Assembly: GCA_963691705.1 (NCBI GenBank)
Contig: OY829544.1
Span: 38,709,917-38,773,916, forward strand
From: Viola odorata
Taxonomy: Eukaryota > Streptophyta > Magnoliopsida > Malpighiales > Violaceae
Reading direction: 5' to 3'
Length of the DNA: 64,000 nucleotides
Made by a program: the position numbers and the translations under genes
Part shown: piece by piece, positions 22,331-34,088 of the stretch
Layout of the letters: each line of letters opens with the position of its first letter
Position numbering within the stretch: position 1 is the stretch's first letter
Notes under the pieces: generated by a model
The model's database searches: none
What the model was told of the DNA's origin: nothing
The model's input: only the letters and a program-made list of their open reading frames with translations

Positions 22331-23610
22331 GTTGTATTCAAACAACAATTCGTGGAAAAGAAGACTAACATTTTAAAGGAAAAGCTTCAGGGTCTCACCA
22401 AACACTCACAAGCTGCGCTTGAGGAGCACCTTATCCTTGGTTAGTAACCTCAGTTAAGCATCGCTCATTAAAAAAAAAAAAAAAAAAAAGATAAAACCTT
22501 TTCTTCTACCAAAAAGCACTCTCTTCCTTAAACAAATTCTTTCTTCTCTACTTATCTCTGTCTATCCACTACATATTTCTATTCTATTGCAAAGTCTTCT
22601 CGATTATATGAATGCCCATGCATGTGCATCTTCATTTGAAGTTTATTCACTCGGATTGACATTGCAAATCTGACTTTGTGCTATGTTTGTTGCATTTCTA
22701 TGAGTGTAAACACGTAGCCTGATTTCTGAGTGTGAGCGCAAACACCAATGTCCGGTGAGGATTGCTTACGTCTACATGTTGTGGGAAAGTCTTGTCCTTG
22801 AGGTCGCTATCTCCTGAGCAAGATGTAGATGTTTTTCTAGGCTTGTATCAAGCATGCTTATATGATAGAAACTGGATGACATGTTCTCCAGAAATGCATA
22901 AACATGTTGAATATTCTCTTGATAGGCAAGTTGTTTTTATAAAACGCTGGGGGCAAACCTTAGGGTAGTGTGGAAATACTTTCATATACAACATACATGA
23001 TTTGATCTTACTGTTTTCTCATTTATCAATTGCTCACTCCTTTTCCATCCATTGCTGCTTTGTGTTTGTTTCCTCCCTATTTGTAGGATACAGATATACT
23101 CTAGTGGAATCTCCGCCAACAAACTGCCAACCACGATAACTGAATGGAGTACGTTACCACTGCTCAATCAATTTCGTATGGCGGTCATTTCCCCCAACTT
23201 AATATTCGAATGAAGTGACTTGCTCACCGGCGTGTCGTGTGACAACTTGGTCGTCCACTTCCGGTCGAGTTGTATGGTGATGTGGTCACCCACCTCCAGT
23301 CATGTTGTGTGGCGACGTGGTTGTCCACATTCAAATCTTCCCTCACTATCAGAGATCCTCAAAATATCCAAGCACAGGTACGTTTCGATTCTCATTTACA
23401 ATTCTTTAATTTACATTTCTGAAAAGCATCTCATTGATATCAGCATCAAGGTTAGTCATTTTTAAACATGTCTGTCTTTTAAAATGTTGTAAACAGTCAC
23501 GTCCCCACAACATATATGTCTTTTAAATGTTGTAAGCGGTCATGTCCCCGCAATATATCTTCAAATATCCCCAACATCATAGCAAAGGTATGCTACTATT
23601 AGCCAATATC
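22331..23610 (+). other. Non-coding 3' internal region with an A-run and a short ~50-bp repeat
   Basis: A run of about 20 A residues lies at 22470-22489. At 23229-23340 a unit with GTCGTGTGGCGACGTGGT..TCCAC occurs about three times. No coding sequence is recognised. Confidence 0.55.
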
Positions 23611-23866
23611 CGATGGGCAGCAACGTCCAGAAGGATTCCAGCAACATCCCACGGGCTACAGCGTCCGAAAGGATTTCAGCATCGACATCCAACGGGCAGC
23701 AGCGTCCGAAAGGACTTCAACACTAACCTCCAACGGGAAGCAGCGTTCGAAAAGAACTCAGCATTTACGTCTTCAGCACCAACCTCTAACGGGCAGCAAC
23801 ATCCGAGTGGAGTTACCAGTTCAATTTCTGCACCAATGTCTCAGGGGGCAACAACGCCCAAGTGAA
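23611..23866 (+). repeat. ~42-bp tandem repeat, about 6 copies
   Basis: Units carry the core AACGGGCAGCAGCGTCCGAA followed by AGGACTTCAGCA-like text. They lie directly before a different 44-bp array. Confidence 0.8.
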
Positions 23867-23875
23867 GTTCACAGC

Positions 23876-24280
23876 TACTTTATTTACTTTCCTACATGAA
23901 AATCCCCTCCTCCCAGAGCGACTTTATTTACTTTCCTGCATGAAAATCCCCTCCTCCCAGAGCGACTTTATTTACTTTCCTGCATGAAATTCCCCTCCTT
24001 CTAGAGCGACTTTATTTACTTTCCTGCATGCAATTCCCCTCCTCCCAGAGCGACTTTATTTACTTTCCTGCATGAAAATCCCCTCCTCCCAGAGCAACTT
24101 CATTTACTTTCCTGCATGAAATTCCCCTCTTTCCTGCATGAAATTCCCCTCCTCCCAGAGTGACTTCATTTACTTTCCTGCATGAAATCCCCTCCTCCCA
24201 GAGCGACTTTATTTACTTTCCTGCATGAAAATTGCCTCCTCCCAGAGTGACTTTATTTACTTTCCTGCATCGATAACCTC
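23876..24280 (+). repeat. 43-44-bp tandem array, about 9 copies
   Basis: Unit text is GACTTTATTTACTTTCCTGC, then ATGAAAATCCCCTCCTCCCA, then GAGC. Copies are nearly identical, so homogenisation is recent. More diverged units continue to about 24490. Tandem arrays in the 3' region are typical of Tat/Ogre elements and are known seeds of satellite DNA. Confidence 0.9.
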
Positions 24281-24604
24281 GCCCGGATACCTTTACATTT
24301 CTGCATCAACGTCCGTGATTGCGATAGCCTCGCCTGAATTTATTTACTTTCCTGCATCGACGATTGATAATTGCGGTATCCCCATTCAGATGTCAAGTTT
24401 CATTTCCTGCACGGCGGTCCGACGATTACGGTGTCCCCGCTCGGATCTCAAGTTATATTTCTGCAATCTACTTCCAGCATCAACCTAGGGACTACGAGTA
24501 CTACCCTCGCCCAGGTAAAAATTCTCCAATCGCCTACTCTAAGGTAAGTATGCATTTGTATTTTCAAAACCATTGCTAGATTCGGGAGCAACCATCTTTA
24601 CTGC

Positions 24605-24660
24605 TCATCAAAAATCTCGGTTACACCGAATTTTTGATGAGACAGTAAAGAGGGGGCAAC
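24605..24660 (+). promoter_or_regulatory. Hairpin and polypurine tract of the Ogre-like element
   Basis: TCATCAAAAAT (24605-24615) pairs with ATTTTTGATGA (24630-24640), and CGG/CCG pairs extend the stem. The tract AAAGAGGGGG (24647-24656) follows, four bases before the 3' LTR. Confidence 0.8.
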
Positions 24661-27124
24661 TGTTGCTACCCGATTTTTGACACATTTTTGCACTTTTATT
24701 TTGCATCTCATTATTAGTCCATTTAAAATGAATTTTTATCGAGTTTTGATCTTCAGCTATCTATTTTAATATTTCTTACCATTTCGTGTCATTTCATTTT
24801 TTTCGTATTTTTACTGTCTTTTCGTTCAAACTTCTATCGGTCCCGAATAAATTTTGTCGGACTGTGGATCGAACATTTTCTTCCTTTAATTGATAATTAT
24901 CTACTATTATTTTCATTCGCGTCATCTCATTTTTTTTTATTCTATTTACTTCGCTATAGCATTTATTTTTCATTCGGACCTTTAAGTATTTCGAGCGAGT
25001 AAATTCAAACCATAAATCAAACTTTTTTCTTTATTTACTGATTACTATTTATTTTGTTCCATTTTATTGCATATTTTAGTATCTTTGGTTCGGGATTTTG
25101 TTCATTTCAAGTGAGATTTTTCGTATTGATAGTTCGAACTAATTAAATAAATATTAAACATTTTCTAAAAGTCAACCCATTTCAACCATTGATCATCTTG
25201 ACTTTTTATTTTCTCCTCATCCAACAGCCCTCAAATTAAGCATGAGGATTCATGCTCTTCTCTGACATTGCACTGCCCAGCCATTAATGTATATTCCTTA
25301 TACGTCTCTACGCCATCCTACTTCGTTTTTACGTTTTTCTGCTAACCTTTATCAATATCCTGTAGCCTTTTGTCCTTTCTTACAACTCTTCCTTCCCTTT
25401 GTCCCTATAAATACCATGTCATCAAACCCACGCAGAGGAGGCAAGAAGAACAATAAGAAAAAAAAGGAAAAAACACTCTCTCTGGTGCTTAGTAATTCAG
25501 TAGCAAGAAAGTAGCTATAGCAAGTAATCAAGCTGCTTCAGCAAGCAAGTAAGCTGCACCAGCAACAAGCAAGCAAAAGCAAGGTGAAATGATTTCCTTC
25601 TCAATTTTTCGTTTCCACTTTTAAATAATTAATTAATCGCTTAAACTATTGGTAATCACTCTGTTTTCAGATTAATTTCATGTTTATCGCTTCAATTTAA
25701 TTGTTTATTATCCTGATTATTTATTAGCTTAATTGTAGTTTAATTAGTTTGTTATTTCTTTGTGAAAATTGATCACTATTTCTTGTCTGAATGGCACTGT
25801 TGATGGCTTGTTTAATTTACTGCTGTGATTGGGGTTAATCTGGGTGGTTGTTGGCTGGTTTCGGCGGGTGGCGTTCTCCTTGGTCGCCGGCCATGGCGCC
25901 GGCGACACCAAAGAAGAAGACGAAGCTGGTCGGGAAAGAAGAAGGAAAAGGATGGGCTGCATGGGCTACGTGTGTGGCCATTTAAAGGAAGGTGGTGGGC
26001 TGGGAGCCCACTTGAGGAAAAAGAAGGAATGGACGCGTTTGGCCTTAGGCCATGCGGGAGAGGGAGAGATGGGCCAAGCAATTTGCTTTGGCCCATGCGC
26101 ATGGAAGGGCTGGTGTTCTTGCCAAGCCCAGCGCAAAAAAGAGAAGAGTGTGGGCTACTGGCCCATGCGGACAACCTGCCCATCTGTCTTGGGCCCAGCT
26201 GTGGCCCAGTTGCTGGGCCCACTCTCGGTCCAATGGGTCGAGCCCAATATTTTCAGACCTATTGTTTTTTTCGTACCTTTATACACTTGTACTATTTATT
26301 TATTTTCGCACCTGTACTATTTATTTTTCGTATGCATGTACCGTTTGTTTATTTTCGCATGCTTGCATGTATAATTATTTATTTTTATATGCTTTTGCAT
26401 GTTTAATTATTCCGCTTGCATTTGATCATAAAAAATTATTATGTCACTTGCGTACAATAATCTTGATGCCGATTATTTGTATGCTCGTATGATTTAACTA
26501 ATTATTTTTGCACGCTTCCGAATGTTTAAATAATTATTATTCTTATTATTATTCTGCTCGCATGTAATTGCTAAATTAATTATTTTGTATGCTTGCGATA
26601 GATTGTTAAACATTTATCTATTTATCGGTTATCATGTACTCGCGCTAATAATCTCGATCTTGTAGGGAAAATCAATGGACACCTTTCACAAGTGAACATT
26701 TCTCACCCTTTTATTTATTTCACGCTTTTTCCACACATATACATGTATGCATGAATCTTTAAAATTGATTAGAATCTTATTTATCTATTGGGCATGATCA
26801 CATAAATTAGTTTTTTCTATTTTTCAAGCATGATAAAACACCTCTTTCTCTGGTAACCTTTTTACGATGTGACTCGGATGCCTAACACCTTCCCGAGTCC
26901 ATAATACTCCCGAGTCCATAATACGACCCCGAACCGCTGTTCTCGGGTTCAGACCCATTTTGCCTTAGCATTTTTATTTTATGCATGACAGATAGGTTCC
27001 CTAAACCTAGAAACAAAATAGGGTGGCGATTTCATTGCATTATGTGAGATGAGCCTGATTTCGTCTCACATCTCGTCCCAAACTCGCGTCGCATTAGGAA
27101 AAAATCCAAAAAGGGGGTGCGACA
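24661..27124 (+). repeat. 3' LTR of the Ogre-like element
   Basis: The 2464-bp partner of 13582-16009 has a TATA box at 25405-25413. It differs by scattered substitutions, small indels and a 17-bp tandem duplication of CCCGAGTCCATAATACT near 26892-26925. It is followed by the target duplication GGACC. Confidence 0.95.
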
Positions 27125-27129
27125 GGACC

Positions 27130-27960
27130 AGAAGAACAAGCTGCTGAACCAAATCAGCAAGCTGATGAACCAAGTATGCAACCTGCTGAACCAAATCTGC
27201 AAGCTGTTGAACCAGAAGAACAACCTGTTACTCTACGAGATGATGTGGCTGCTGAAGCTGGTCAGGACACTAGTAAGAAGAGAAGAAATACCTTATGCTC
27301 ATTTTGTAAATTGGAAGGTCACGGGAGAGACGTGTGTCCTTAACCCTAGCAGCAAGGTTTGTCGTTTAAACCTATAACTATTAGGGTGATATGTTTTTCA
27401 TATGATACCACTGTATAAATTGATGCATTTTTTTATTGCACTGCAGCGTTTTATTAATCCAGTGAATTCACAAGTTTCAGCTTCACAAGTGCAAGCCTCA
27501 CAGGTATCTGCTTCTCAGGTATTTGCTGCACAAATGCAAACTTCACAAGTGCCTGATAGAACACAACGACTGCTACAAGAACTCAGAAATTCATGTGGCA
27601 CTGCTCCAGCTAATAGAGGGAGAAGAAAGTAGTCAACTTCAAACAAGGGTAAACTTCCTAGAGGTTTTGGATGTTTTGTTACACAATCAGGCTGGACTTG
27701 CTATGATGTGAGTTGCATTATTTGTTCGTCTTTAGAATCCTTATTTTAGCCTATCTATAAATTGACGTATAATACTTTACGATTGTTTGTATTGTATTAT
27801 GCAGCCTAAAACCCCACAACAGAGGGTCATTGATGTCCCAGACAGAAGAAAGACACGCACAAGTTTAATTCTAGTAGAACACCTTGCAAGAGTGAGAGCT
27901 GATAACGAGACCTTGGGTAGTCAGGGGTCTAATGTTGGAGCTGGGACTTCAAGAAAGTAG
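27130..27960 (+). pseudogene. MULE transposase, 3' part after the inserted LTR element
   Basis: The frame resumes after the second GGACC with EPNQQADEP-type repeats, then a second CCHC knuckle (CSFCKLEGHGRDVC) and a stop at 27341-27343. Further exon-like pieces follow. One after TGCACTGCAG at about 27445 encodes SQVSASQVQASQ repeats and stops at 27632. One after TTATGCAG at about 27805 reads PKTPQQRVIDVPDRRKTRTS and stops at 27960. The tail is low-complexity. The lesions upstream mean the gene cannot be functional. Confidence 0.75.
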
Positions 27961-28643
27961 CATGTAGTTAGCTATGGATATGTTTGAAGTAACCAATGGT
28001 GAATTGAATTGAAAACTGTACTTTTGAAATTTTTGGTTAATGCATGCAGTTGTGTGTTACCCCTTTTAGAACACAATAGTTGTGGTTAAGGCATATATAT
28101 ATTTCTTTCATTTTCTCTAGATATGCATTTTGGTTTGTGAGAGCGATGGCAGTCTCATGAGACATGAGAACTGCCTGAACTTACAATTTGGATTATATAA
28201 ATGAAAGGAAGAAAGCAGAAGATGAATGATATTTAATTTTGTAAGGATGCATGATGTTCTTTTATGAGCATTCTTTGCCTTCTTTGATAAGCATCATGTG
28301 TTGTTGAATTATAAACATCTTGTGTGTTCCATGTTGATCTTTCAGTGGGAATACTGATGGTGTTTGTTCCTCTTCAGACTCCAGTTGTAGCATTAGGAGA
28401 AGAAGAGGTCCATCTGGTTGCAATGCACTCTAGGAATAATGAAAGCCAAGCAATGCAGTTGTAGCATTTTGGTTTGATGCATATGGAAGATACTGCATAT
28501 GGGAGATGCTATATTCAAGCTCATAACATACATGTTTTATTATTCTGCAATGAATTTCCAATAATAGAGAATATAACAAATCTATAAACTGAAAATCTTC
28601 TTCATTACAATTGATAAAACTAATACAACACTATTTTTTTACC
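27961..28643. other. Non-coding spacer between the convergent MULE genes
   Basis: AT-rich sequence with no recognised gene. The transposase (plus strand) and the GRF gene (minus strand) converge here, so it probably holds both 3' UTRs. Confidence 0.6.
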
Positions 28644-29156
28644 CTAATTCAATAAAATCAAATATCCAATTACAAACCCAACACATGACAAAATGGCTAA
28701 TATCAACCTCAGTTTCTTTACCCTTTTATTCAGATCATCATTTTCATCCTTCAAACTGAGCAACTCATCCACCATGCCATTGAAAATCATATCTCGCGTC
28801 TTGAGATCTTTGTTTTTGTCAACGATTGCTCGATTCTCTAACCTCAATCTTTTGTTTTCAGCCACCAAATTTTCAATCTTTACTGCTTGTTCCTTCTCAC
28901 TTTCACACAGACCTCTAATAATTGCATTAGCTCTGACTAGGAAAGGAGAATCAATGAACGGATAAAAGCCACATCCACCCTCCTCGACGTTGTGCTTGCA
29001 CTTGTTGAATCGAAGGCCGGGATTCTTCTTCGTCCATGAAATCCATCTGGGTGTCTTCTCCCCACACCGACAATAAATACTTGGTTTGTAATCGTAGTTT
29101 GGCTTTTGCTTCAACACCGAGCTAAAATTCTCATCACCTTCTTCTGTCTTCACCAT
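28644..29156 (-). CDS. Small GRF zinc-finger protein with coiled coil and C-terminal membrane segment
   Basis: An intact single-exon frame of 170 aa starts at an ATG. Residues about 27-70 form a GRF-type zinc finger: YCRCGEKTPRWISWT, then NPGLRFNKC and GGCGFYPFID. Residues about 90-148 are a Lys/Glu-rich coiled coil. Residues about 149-168 are a hydrophobic membrane-spanning segment near the C terminus. GRF domains bind nucleic acid in other proteins. Small GRF/coiled-coil/TM proteins form a large plant family. The gene sits between the MULE transposase and the likely right MULE terminus in convergent orientation, so it may be MULE cargo. Its function is not known. Confidence 0.8.
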   Translation of the reverse strand: MVKTEEGDENFSSVLKQKPNYDYKPSIYCRCGEKTPRWISWTKKNPGLRFNKCKHNVEEGGCGFYPFIDSPFLVRANAIIRGLCESEKEQAVKIENLVAENKRLRLENRAIVDKNKDLKTRDMIFNGMVDELLSLKDENDDLNKRVKKLRLILAILSCVGFVIGYLILLN

Positions 29157-29414
29157 TTAAGATGCAACACTTTGATTTTGTGACTTGCCTATATTACACG
29201 TGATTACATTTTATTGACAGATTACGCTATATAAGCATATGATGACAAGAAACGAATCTCCAAGAAGAAAAATTAAACTTCCAACTGGCAGAATAAAACA
29301 TAGATCAAAATATACAATCCTCATGCGTTAGTTCACAACAATTAGTGCCAAGAATCAAGATACCAGAAAACTCTAAAATATAGCTCTTCTTCCCCTTCTA
29401 ACCACACTAATGAC

Positions 29415-30594
29415 TAGGGTTGCCCATCGGTTTGCTACAACCATATAACCGAAATTCCGAAATCGGAATTTCGGTTTCAGTTTTTTCAGTTTAGGTTTTT
29501 CAATAATTGAACTTTTCTTCGGTTCGGTTTCGGATATTGGTAAGGAAAAGTTCGGTTCTTTCCCACTATATAAGCATATTTTATTACTGAAATGCCACTC
29601 TCCCTCTCTTTCAGAAATAAGTATCCTCTCTCTCTCTCTCGCTCACTCGCTCAATTAGAATCCTCTCATCCTCTCGTTCGTTCTCAGAAATCAGAATCCT
29701 CCTCCACTGCCTCATCCTATCTCCCTCTCGCTTGCTCAATCGATCTCTCGATTCTGTCCTCTCTTGCTCAATCCGTCAGTCGCTCTCTCCCTCTCACAGC
29801 AGCAAAGCTGCTTCTCCGCCACCACCTCCCAGCCACCTCCTCCTCTATTTTGCATTGGTAAGTTTTCTAATCAAACTTATTACTCCACCCTTAATCTCTT
29901 AGAAACCCTAATTTCTTAGAAACCCTTTTGATTTTGCACATTGAATCTGCGATTGGGGGTTTTCCAATTTCTTCAGAATTTTATTTGGGCACGAAACAAG
30001 AGCCACTTTGAAGTAGATACAAGGTTATGGGTGTGTTGGATTGTGGTTTCTCTTATTGATTTGTATAGTTAGGGGAAGCTGCTGATATTGGTTTTTGCTT
30101 ATGAGCAGGTTCTGATTTCTCTATTGCTCTTATGGCTGGCACATAGGATCAGATTGCATTTGAATTCTAGCATTCTGGAAAATTTCTTTCTCGTGGACAT
30201 ATCCTGATTGAATTTTAACTTACTGGGCCATCATTGGAGCTAGCAAATTTGTTGCCTCTTTTCTTTTACTATGGATTCAAGCATTTAAGCTGTCATTTAC
30301 TCAACTGCCATTTACTTGTTTGAGACATATTCATGCCTTTTCTGGCCTTATTTGTTGTTTTCATTGTAGCAGATGAATTACTGATGTTCTTTTTTTGTTC
30401 TTTTTTCAAGGAAAAAAATGTTTATAAATTTCGGAAGTTTGATTTTTCCGAACTTCCGAACCGAAATAATTTCGATTTCGGAAGTTCGGTTTTCATAAAG
30501 TTCGGTTCGGTTTCGGATAGTGATTTTAGGAAGTTCGGTTAACCGAAATTCGAAACTTCGAATTTCGGTTTCGATTAACCGATGAACAACCCTA
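29415..30594 (+). mobile_element. Non-autonomous hAT transposon
   Basis: The 1180-bp element has terminal inverted repeats TAGGGTTGCCCATCGG and CCGATGAACAACCCTA, and the 8-bp target duplication CTAATGAC (29407-29414 and 30595-30602). Subterminal regions are dense in CGGAATTTCGG/CCGAAATTCCG palindromes. No transposase frame is present. A CT-rich block with a possible donor (TTGGTAAGTTTT, near 29860) looks like the 5' UTR and first intron of the parent transposase gene. Confidence 0.93.
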
Positions 30595-30602
30595 CTAATG
30601 AC

Positions 30603-31649
30603 CAGGAAAAAATAGCAAATGACTTCAAATGTAAAAATAAAAGCTTGTAGAGACCAAACTACTCTTTCCTTAAGTTCCTACCTTTAAATTCACAAACATT
30701 TCGGGAAACCCAAGCTACTGACAAGTCAAAACCAAGCTAAAATGCATGACTAAGCCAGCAATACCGAGAAAGCCAAAGCCAAAAGAAGCTCCAGAACCTC
30801 AAATTTCAGTATGAAAGGATCAGAATTCACCTACTTTACCTAATCATTATGAGTCGCAAAATTCACCTACTTTACCCCTTCAAGAGTGCATACAAGTGAT
30901 GGATTACGTGGATTAGAAAAAAACACAGAATCATTATGATTAAAGCATGTGCTAAATTTCTGTTAAAAAAATATAACAGTAAGGAAGCATACAAGAGAAC
31001 AAGAAACTTGAGTAACTATCTTAAAATTAAAAGAACACTTCCTTTATTGCCAAAAACATAGTAAATAGCACGGAGAGTGATAAAGAGAGGAAGCATACAG
31101 ATTTAAGTGCCAACGAGGAGAGAGAGAGGATGTTCCTCCAATGAAGTCGATGTCGCACGATTGGAGCGACACAACTAGATGCGGGAATGATGTAATTTTG
31201 ATGGAGTGAGGTAATCGATTAAATTGATGAGTTGGGGTTAGGGATTTGGATGGACAGTAATCGATTAGGGTAATTGGAGTAATCAATTAGAGGAATTAAA
31301 GTTAGGGTTGGGGATTTGAATGGAAATTGGAGGATTTGGATTACTCAATTTTGTAATTGGATATGGAAATTGGAGTGGATGCTCTGCGGGGATGGAGGAA
31401 ATGAGAGGAAAGGAAAGAAAAATCGAGAGGAGTAGAGAGTGAAAAGACGATGGTTGAGGATGGTAATAATCCTTGCCAAAACGATGTAGTTTTGGCAAGG
31501 ATCCAGGGGTCCAATTTTGACCCGACCAATTTTTAAAACGGGTCCAATTTTGCATACGTGGCATGCCACGTCAGCAAGCACACACGTGGCATCTGACGTG
31601 TCATACCACGTCAAATAGATAACGACTTTCGATGGACGACGTTAGGGTA
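30603..31649. other. Right internal part of the MULE, no gene seen
   Basis: AT-rich sequence without a recognised gene. Near 31555-31615 short CCACGT/ACGTGG motifs recur (ACGTGGCATGCCACGT, ACACGTGG). Confidence 0.5.
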
Positions 31650-31765
31650 AGGTACCAAATGTGGACAATTTTTTGAGTGCGAGTACTTTTTAAAAAAAAA
31701 AACAGTGCAGGTGCCAAATCAGTCAATCAAATCGAGTGCAGGTGCCATTTTTTGCATTAACCCTA
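31650..31765 (-). repeat. Probable right terminal inverted repeat of the MULE
   Basis: Read on the minus strand it begins GGGTTAATGCAAAAAATGGC. The phrase GGCACCTGCACT occurs twice, followed by CACATTTGGTACC. This is a common form of plant MULE terminal repeat. The left partner is not in the window because the MULE is truncated there, so the end point and target duplication are unproven. Confidence 0.55.
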
Positions 31766-32227
31766 TTTTAAAAGAAGACAGAAAACCCAAGTCAGCCAGT
31801 CATGTAAACAAACACAGGCAATTCCGTAATTAAACACAAAACTGAGCCCACTCTACTCCACTCCTACACAGAGCCGCCTCCCCTCTTTCCCATCTCCTCG
31901 CTCTTTTATCCTTCCTCCTTTCCCGATCATAACTAAAACACACCAAACCCAAACCACCGTCTCCTCCTCCCTCCTCCGTTCCTGAGCCGCCGTCCCCTCC
32001 TCCCGACAGCTCAGGAGCCTCTGCCACTCACTCACCCCAGCTCCCAATTTTGACACCCGAAACAGCGGCCCACCTCCCCAATTTCCCCATCGTTTCTCCA
32101 TCTCACTACTTTTCTCTTCCAAAATGTTATCCTTTACCTTGTGAGCTTTCTCGCATCACCAATCTCCTTCTCCGACCCAGCTATTCTCTTCCAACTCTTA
32201 CTCTTTTACTTCTTCAAAATCGCAGAT

Positions 32228-34088
32228 ATGGCTATTCGAGTTACCTTCTCCTTCTCTGGCTACGTTGCCCAGAACATCGCTTCCTCCGCCGGCATCCGGG
32301 CCGGTGGCGGGACCTGCCGTCCCCTCCATGATTGCCTCCTCCGCACCCGGATCTTCGCATCCCCCACCTCCTCCAGCAATCAACCAGATCTGGAGCCTAC
32401 CCCGAGACAGACATTCCACCAGCAGAAGCGGGGCTTCTCGGTGTGCAGCGCGATAGCCGGAGAGCTTTTCAGCGATAACCGCTGTAGGAGTCCGATTGCC
32501 GTTGGATTGGCCGCTCTCGTGAATTCAACTGCTGGGGTTTCAGTTTCTACCGCACCGATGGGCGTTTTTGGGGTATCTCCGTTGAAAGCCGCGTCGATCC
32601 TTCCGTTTTTGCAGGCATCAAAGTGGTTTCCCTGCAATGCACGAGTTCCAGTTCCGGCTAGTAATGAGGTGGACAAAGGCGGAACGGCCCCATCCATTGA
32701 AAGAAAAAATGATAACAAGTCTAATAAGACTACCGTGAGCATTCAGATCGACGGGAAGGAGTTTGATAAATCCGGAGGTGTGTTTTCGCGTCTTTTCAAT
32801 TTTTGCTCTGAAGATGCCAAGGCTGCATTCACGGCGGCTACTGTTAGTTTGCTGTTCCGGTCCACCTTGGCCGAGCCTAGATCAATTCCTTCGACTTCTA
32901 TGTGTCCTACACTGGATGTAGGTGACCGCATTTTAGCTGAGAAGGTAAGTGAAAGATCAAACAGCTCTACTTGAATTGATATATTTAGGCTTAGTTATGT
33001 ATACTGGATGTTGATGGGTGTTTTTCTTTGGTGTTGTAGGTTTCTTATATTTTCAGGAAGCCTGAAGTTTCAGATATTGTGATATTTAAGGCACCTCCAA
33101 TATTGCAGGTATGATAATCTATTTGAGTGATTCTCTGAAGTTTTTTCCCTCTTAGGTGATTTTGATTCCTGATTGTTTTGTTGTGGTTTATGTGGATTGT
33201 TTAGGAAATTGGATATAGTTCGGGGGATGTATTTATAAAGAGGATTGTGGCAAAGGCTGGTGACTATGTTGAGGTGAGTTCTTATGTTAACCTTGTATGT
33301 GATTGATGATGTTATTCATCTTTCATTTTGGATTCACTTCTCAGAAATTTATGAGTTCTTTGCTGACGTTTTGTATGGTTCGTTGTATTTTCATGTTATA
33401 GGTTCGTGATGGTAAGTTATATGTGAATGGTGAAGTTCAATATGAGGAATTCATTCTGGAACCACTTGAATATGACATGGAACCAGTGGTAATGCTCCCT
33501 TCTGTTGATTTGTTGTTTTTAGTGCATCTGTATTGATCTCTCTTATTTGTTTGCCGTTTTATGCTTCTCTAATAACTGATTAAATGACTAATTGATGTTA
33601 ATTTGGTTGTTTTGCAGCTTGTGCCTGAAGGGTACGTCTTTGTGATGGGAGACAATCGTAATAACAGCTTTGACTCCCACAACTGGTAATTTGAAAATCT
33701 CTTTATTTCTGGTTTTTTTCTTTTGGGAGATCATATAGTGAAATTTCCTGCATTTGATATCTCCCTGGTGATGCTTTTAGCCTGTTGCATCGAATGTGCA
33801 GGACATGTTTTTGTAATATATACTCCATAAAAAATAACACTGAAAATGTAAATGAAGAGTTGCAATAACCGCAATGATCCTTCTCATTAAAAGTTCAACT
33901 TAGAGTGGATGTTTGTGTTGAAAAGTCTGATTCTAACTCTTACATGGTTCGTTTTATTTTGCAGGGGTCCTCTTCCAGTAAAAAATATCGTTGGTAGGTC
34001 AGTGTTCCGCTACTGGCCACCCTCGAAAGTATCCAACTTAATGTTTGAAACAGATCTCGGAAAGAATACTGCTGCTGCCATCTCTTGA
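32228..34088 (+). CDS. TPP: Thylakoidal processing peptidase (plastid type I signal peptidase), 6 exons
   Basis: Exons: 32228-32944, 33040-33108, 33205-33273, 33402-33488, 33618-33685 and 33965-34088, all with GT-AG introns. The product is 377 aa. It removes thylakoid-transfer signals from lumenal proteins in the chloroplast. The N-terminal ~60 residues are Ser/Arg-rich, like a plastid transit peptide. A hydrophobic stretch ([17 protein letters not shown]) precedes the catalytic serine motif [16 protein letters not shown] (Ser about 224). The catalytic lysine is in [12 protein letters not shown] (Lys about 274), and [15 protein letters not shown] is the conserved C-terminal box. The start is ATG 32228. 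An in-frame extension to 32141 has only GTG. Length and motifs match Arabidopsis TPP1/TPP2. The gene looks intact. Confidence 0.95.

Larger units (their letters stand above)
13582..27124 (+). mobile_element. Ogre/Tat-type LTR retrotransposon inserted into the MULE transposase
   Basis: A 13.5-kb element has paired LTRs (13582-16009 and 24661-27124), each starting TGTTGCTACCCG and ending GGGTGCGACA. The 5-bp target duplication GGACC lies at 13577-13581 and 27125-27129. A primer-binding site, degenerate gag and pol remnants, a long repeat-filled 3' region, a hairpin and a polypurine tract are present in the right order. The insertion point is in the last part of a MULE intron or the start of the next exon. 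Pol lacks most of protease, reverse transcriptase and RNase H, so this copy cannot mobilise itself. Confidence 0.95.

Noticed and set aside
22470..22489. Poly(A) run as the 3' end of a processed copy or LINE
   Set aside because: No target duplications or upstream coding sequence were found. It lies within the Ogre-like element's AT-rich 3' region.
23876..24280. Regularly spaced repeats that might suggest a CRISPR array
   Set aside because: Units are contiguous tandem copies with no unique spacers, and the context is a plant retrotransposon.
29592..29861. 90-aa Ser/Leu-rich frame in the hAT element
   Set aside because: It is a translation of CT-rich UTR-like sequence, with no domain.
32141..32227. 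Upstream extension of the TPP coding region
   Set aside because: It would start at GTG. The ATG at 32228 begins the conserved MAIRVTF-type N terminus.
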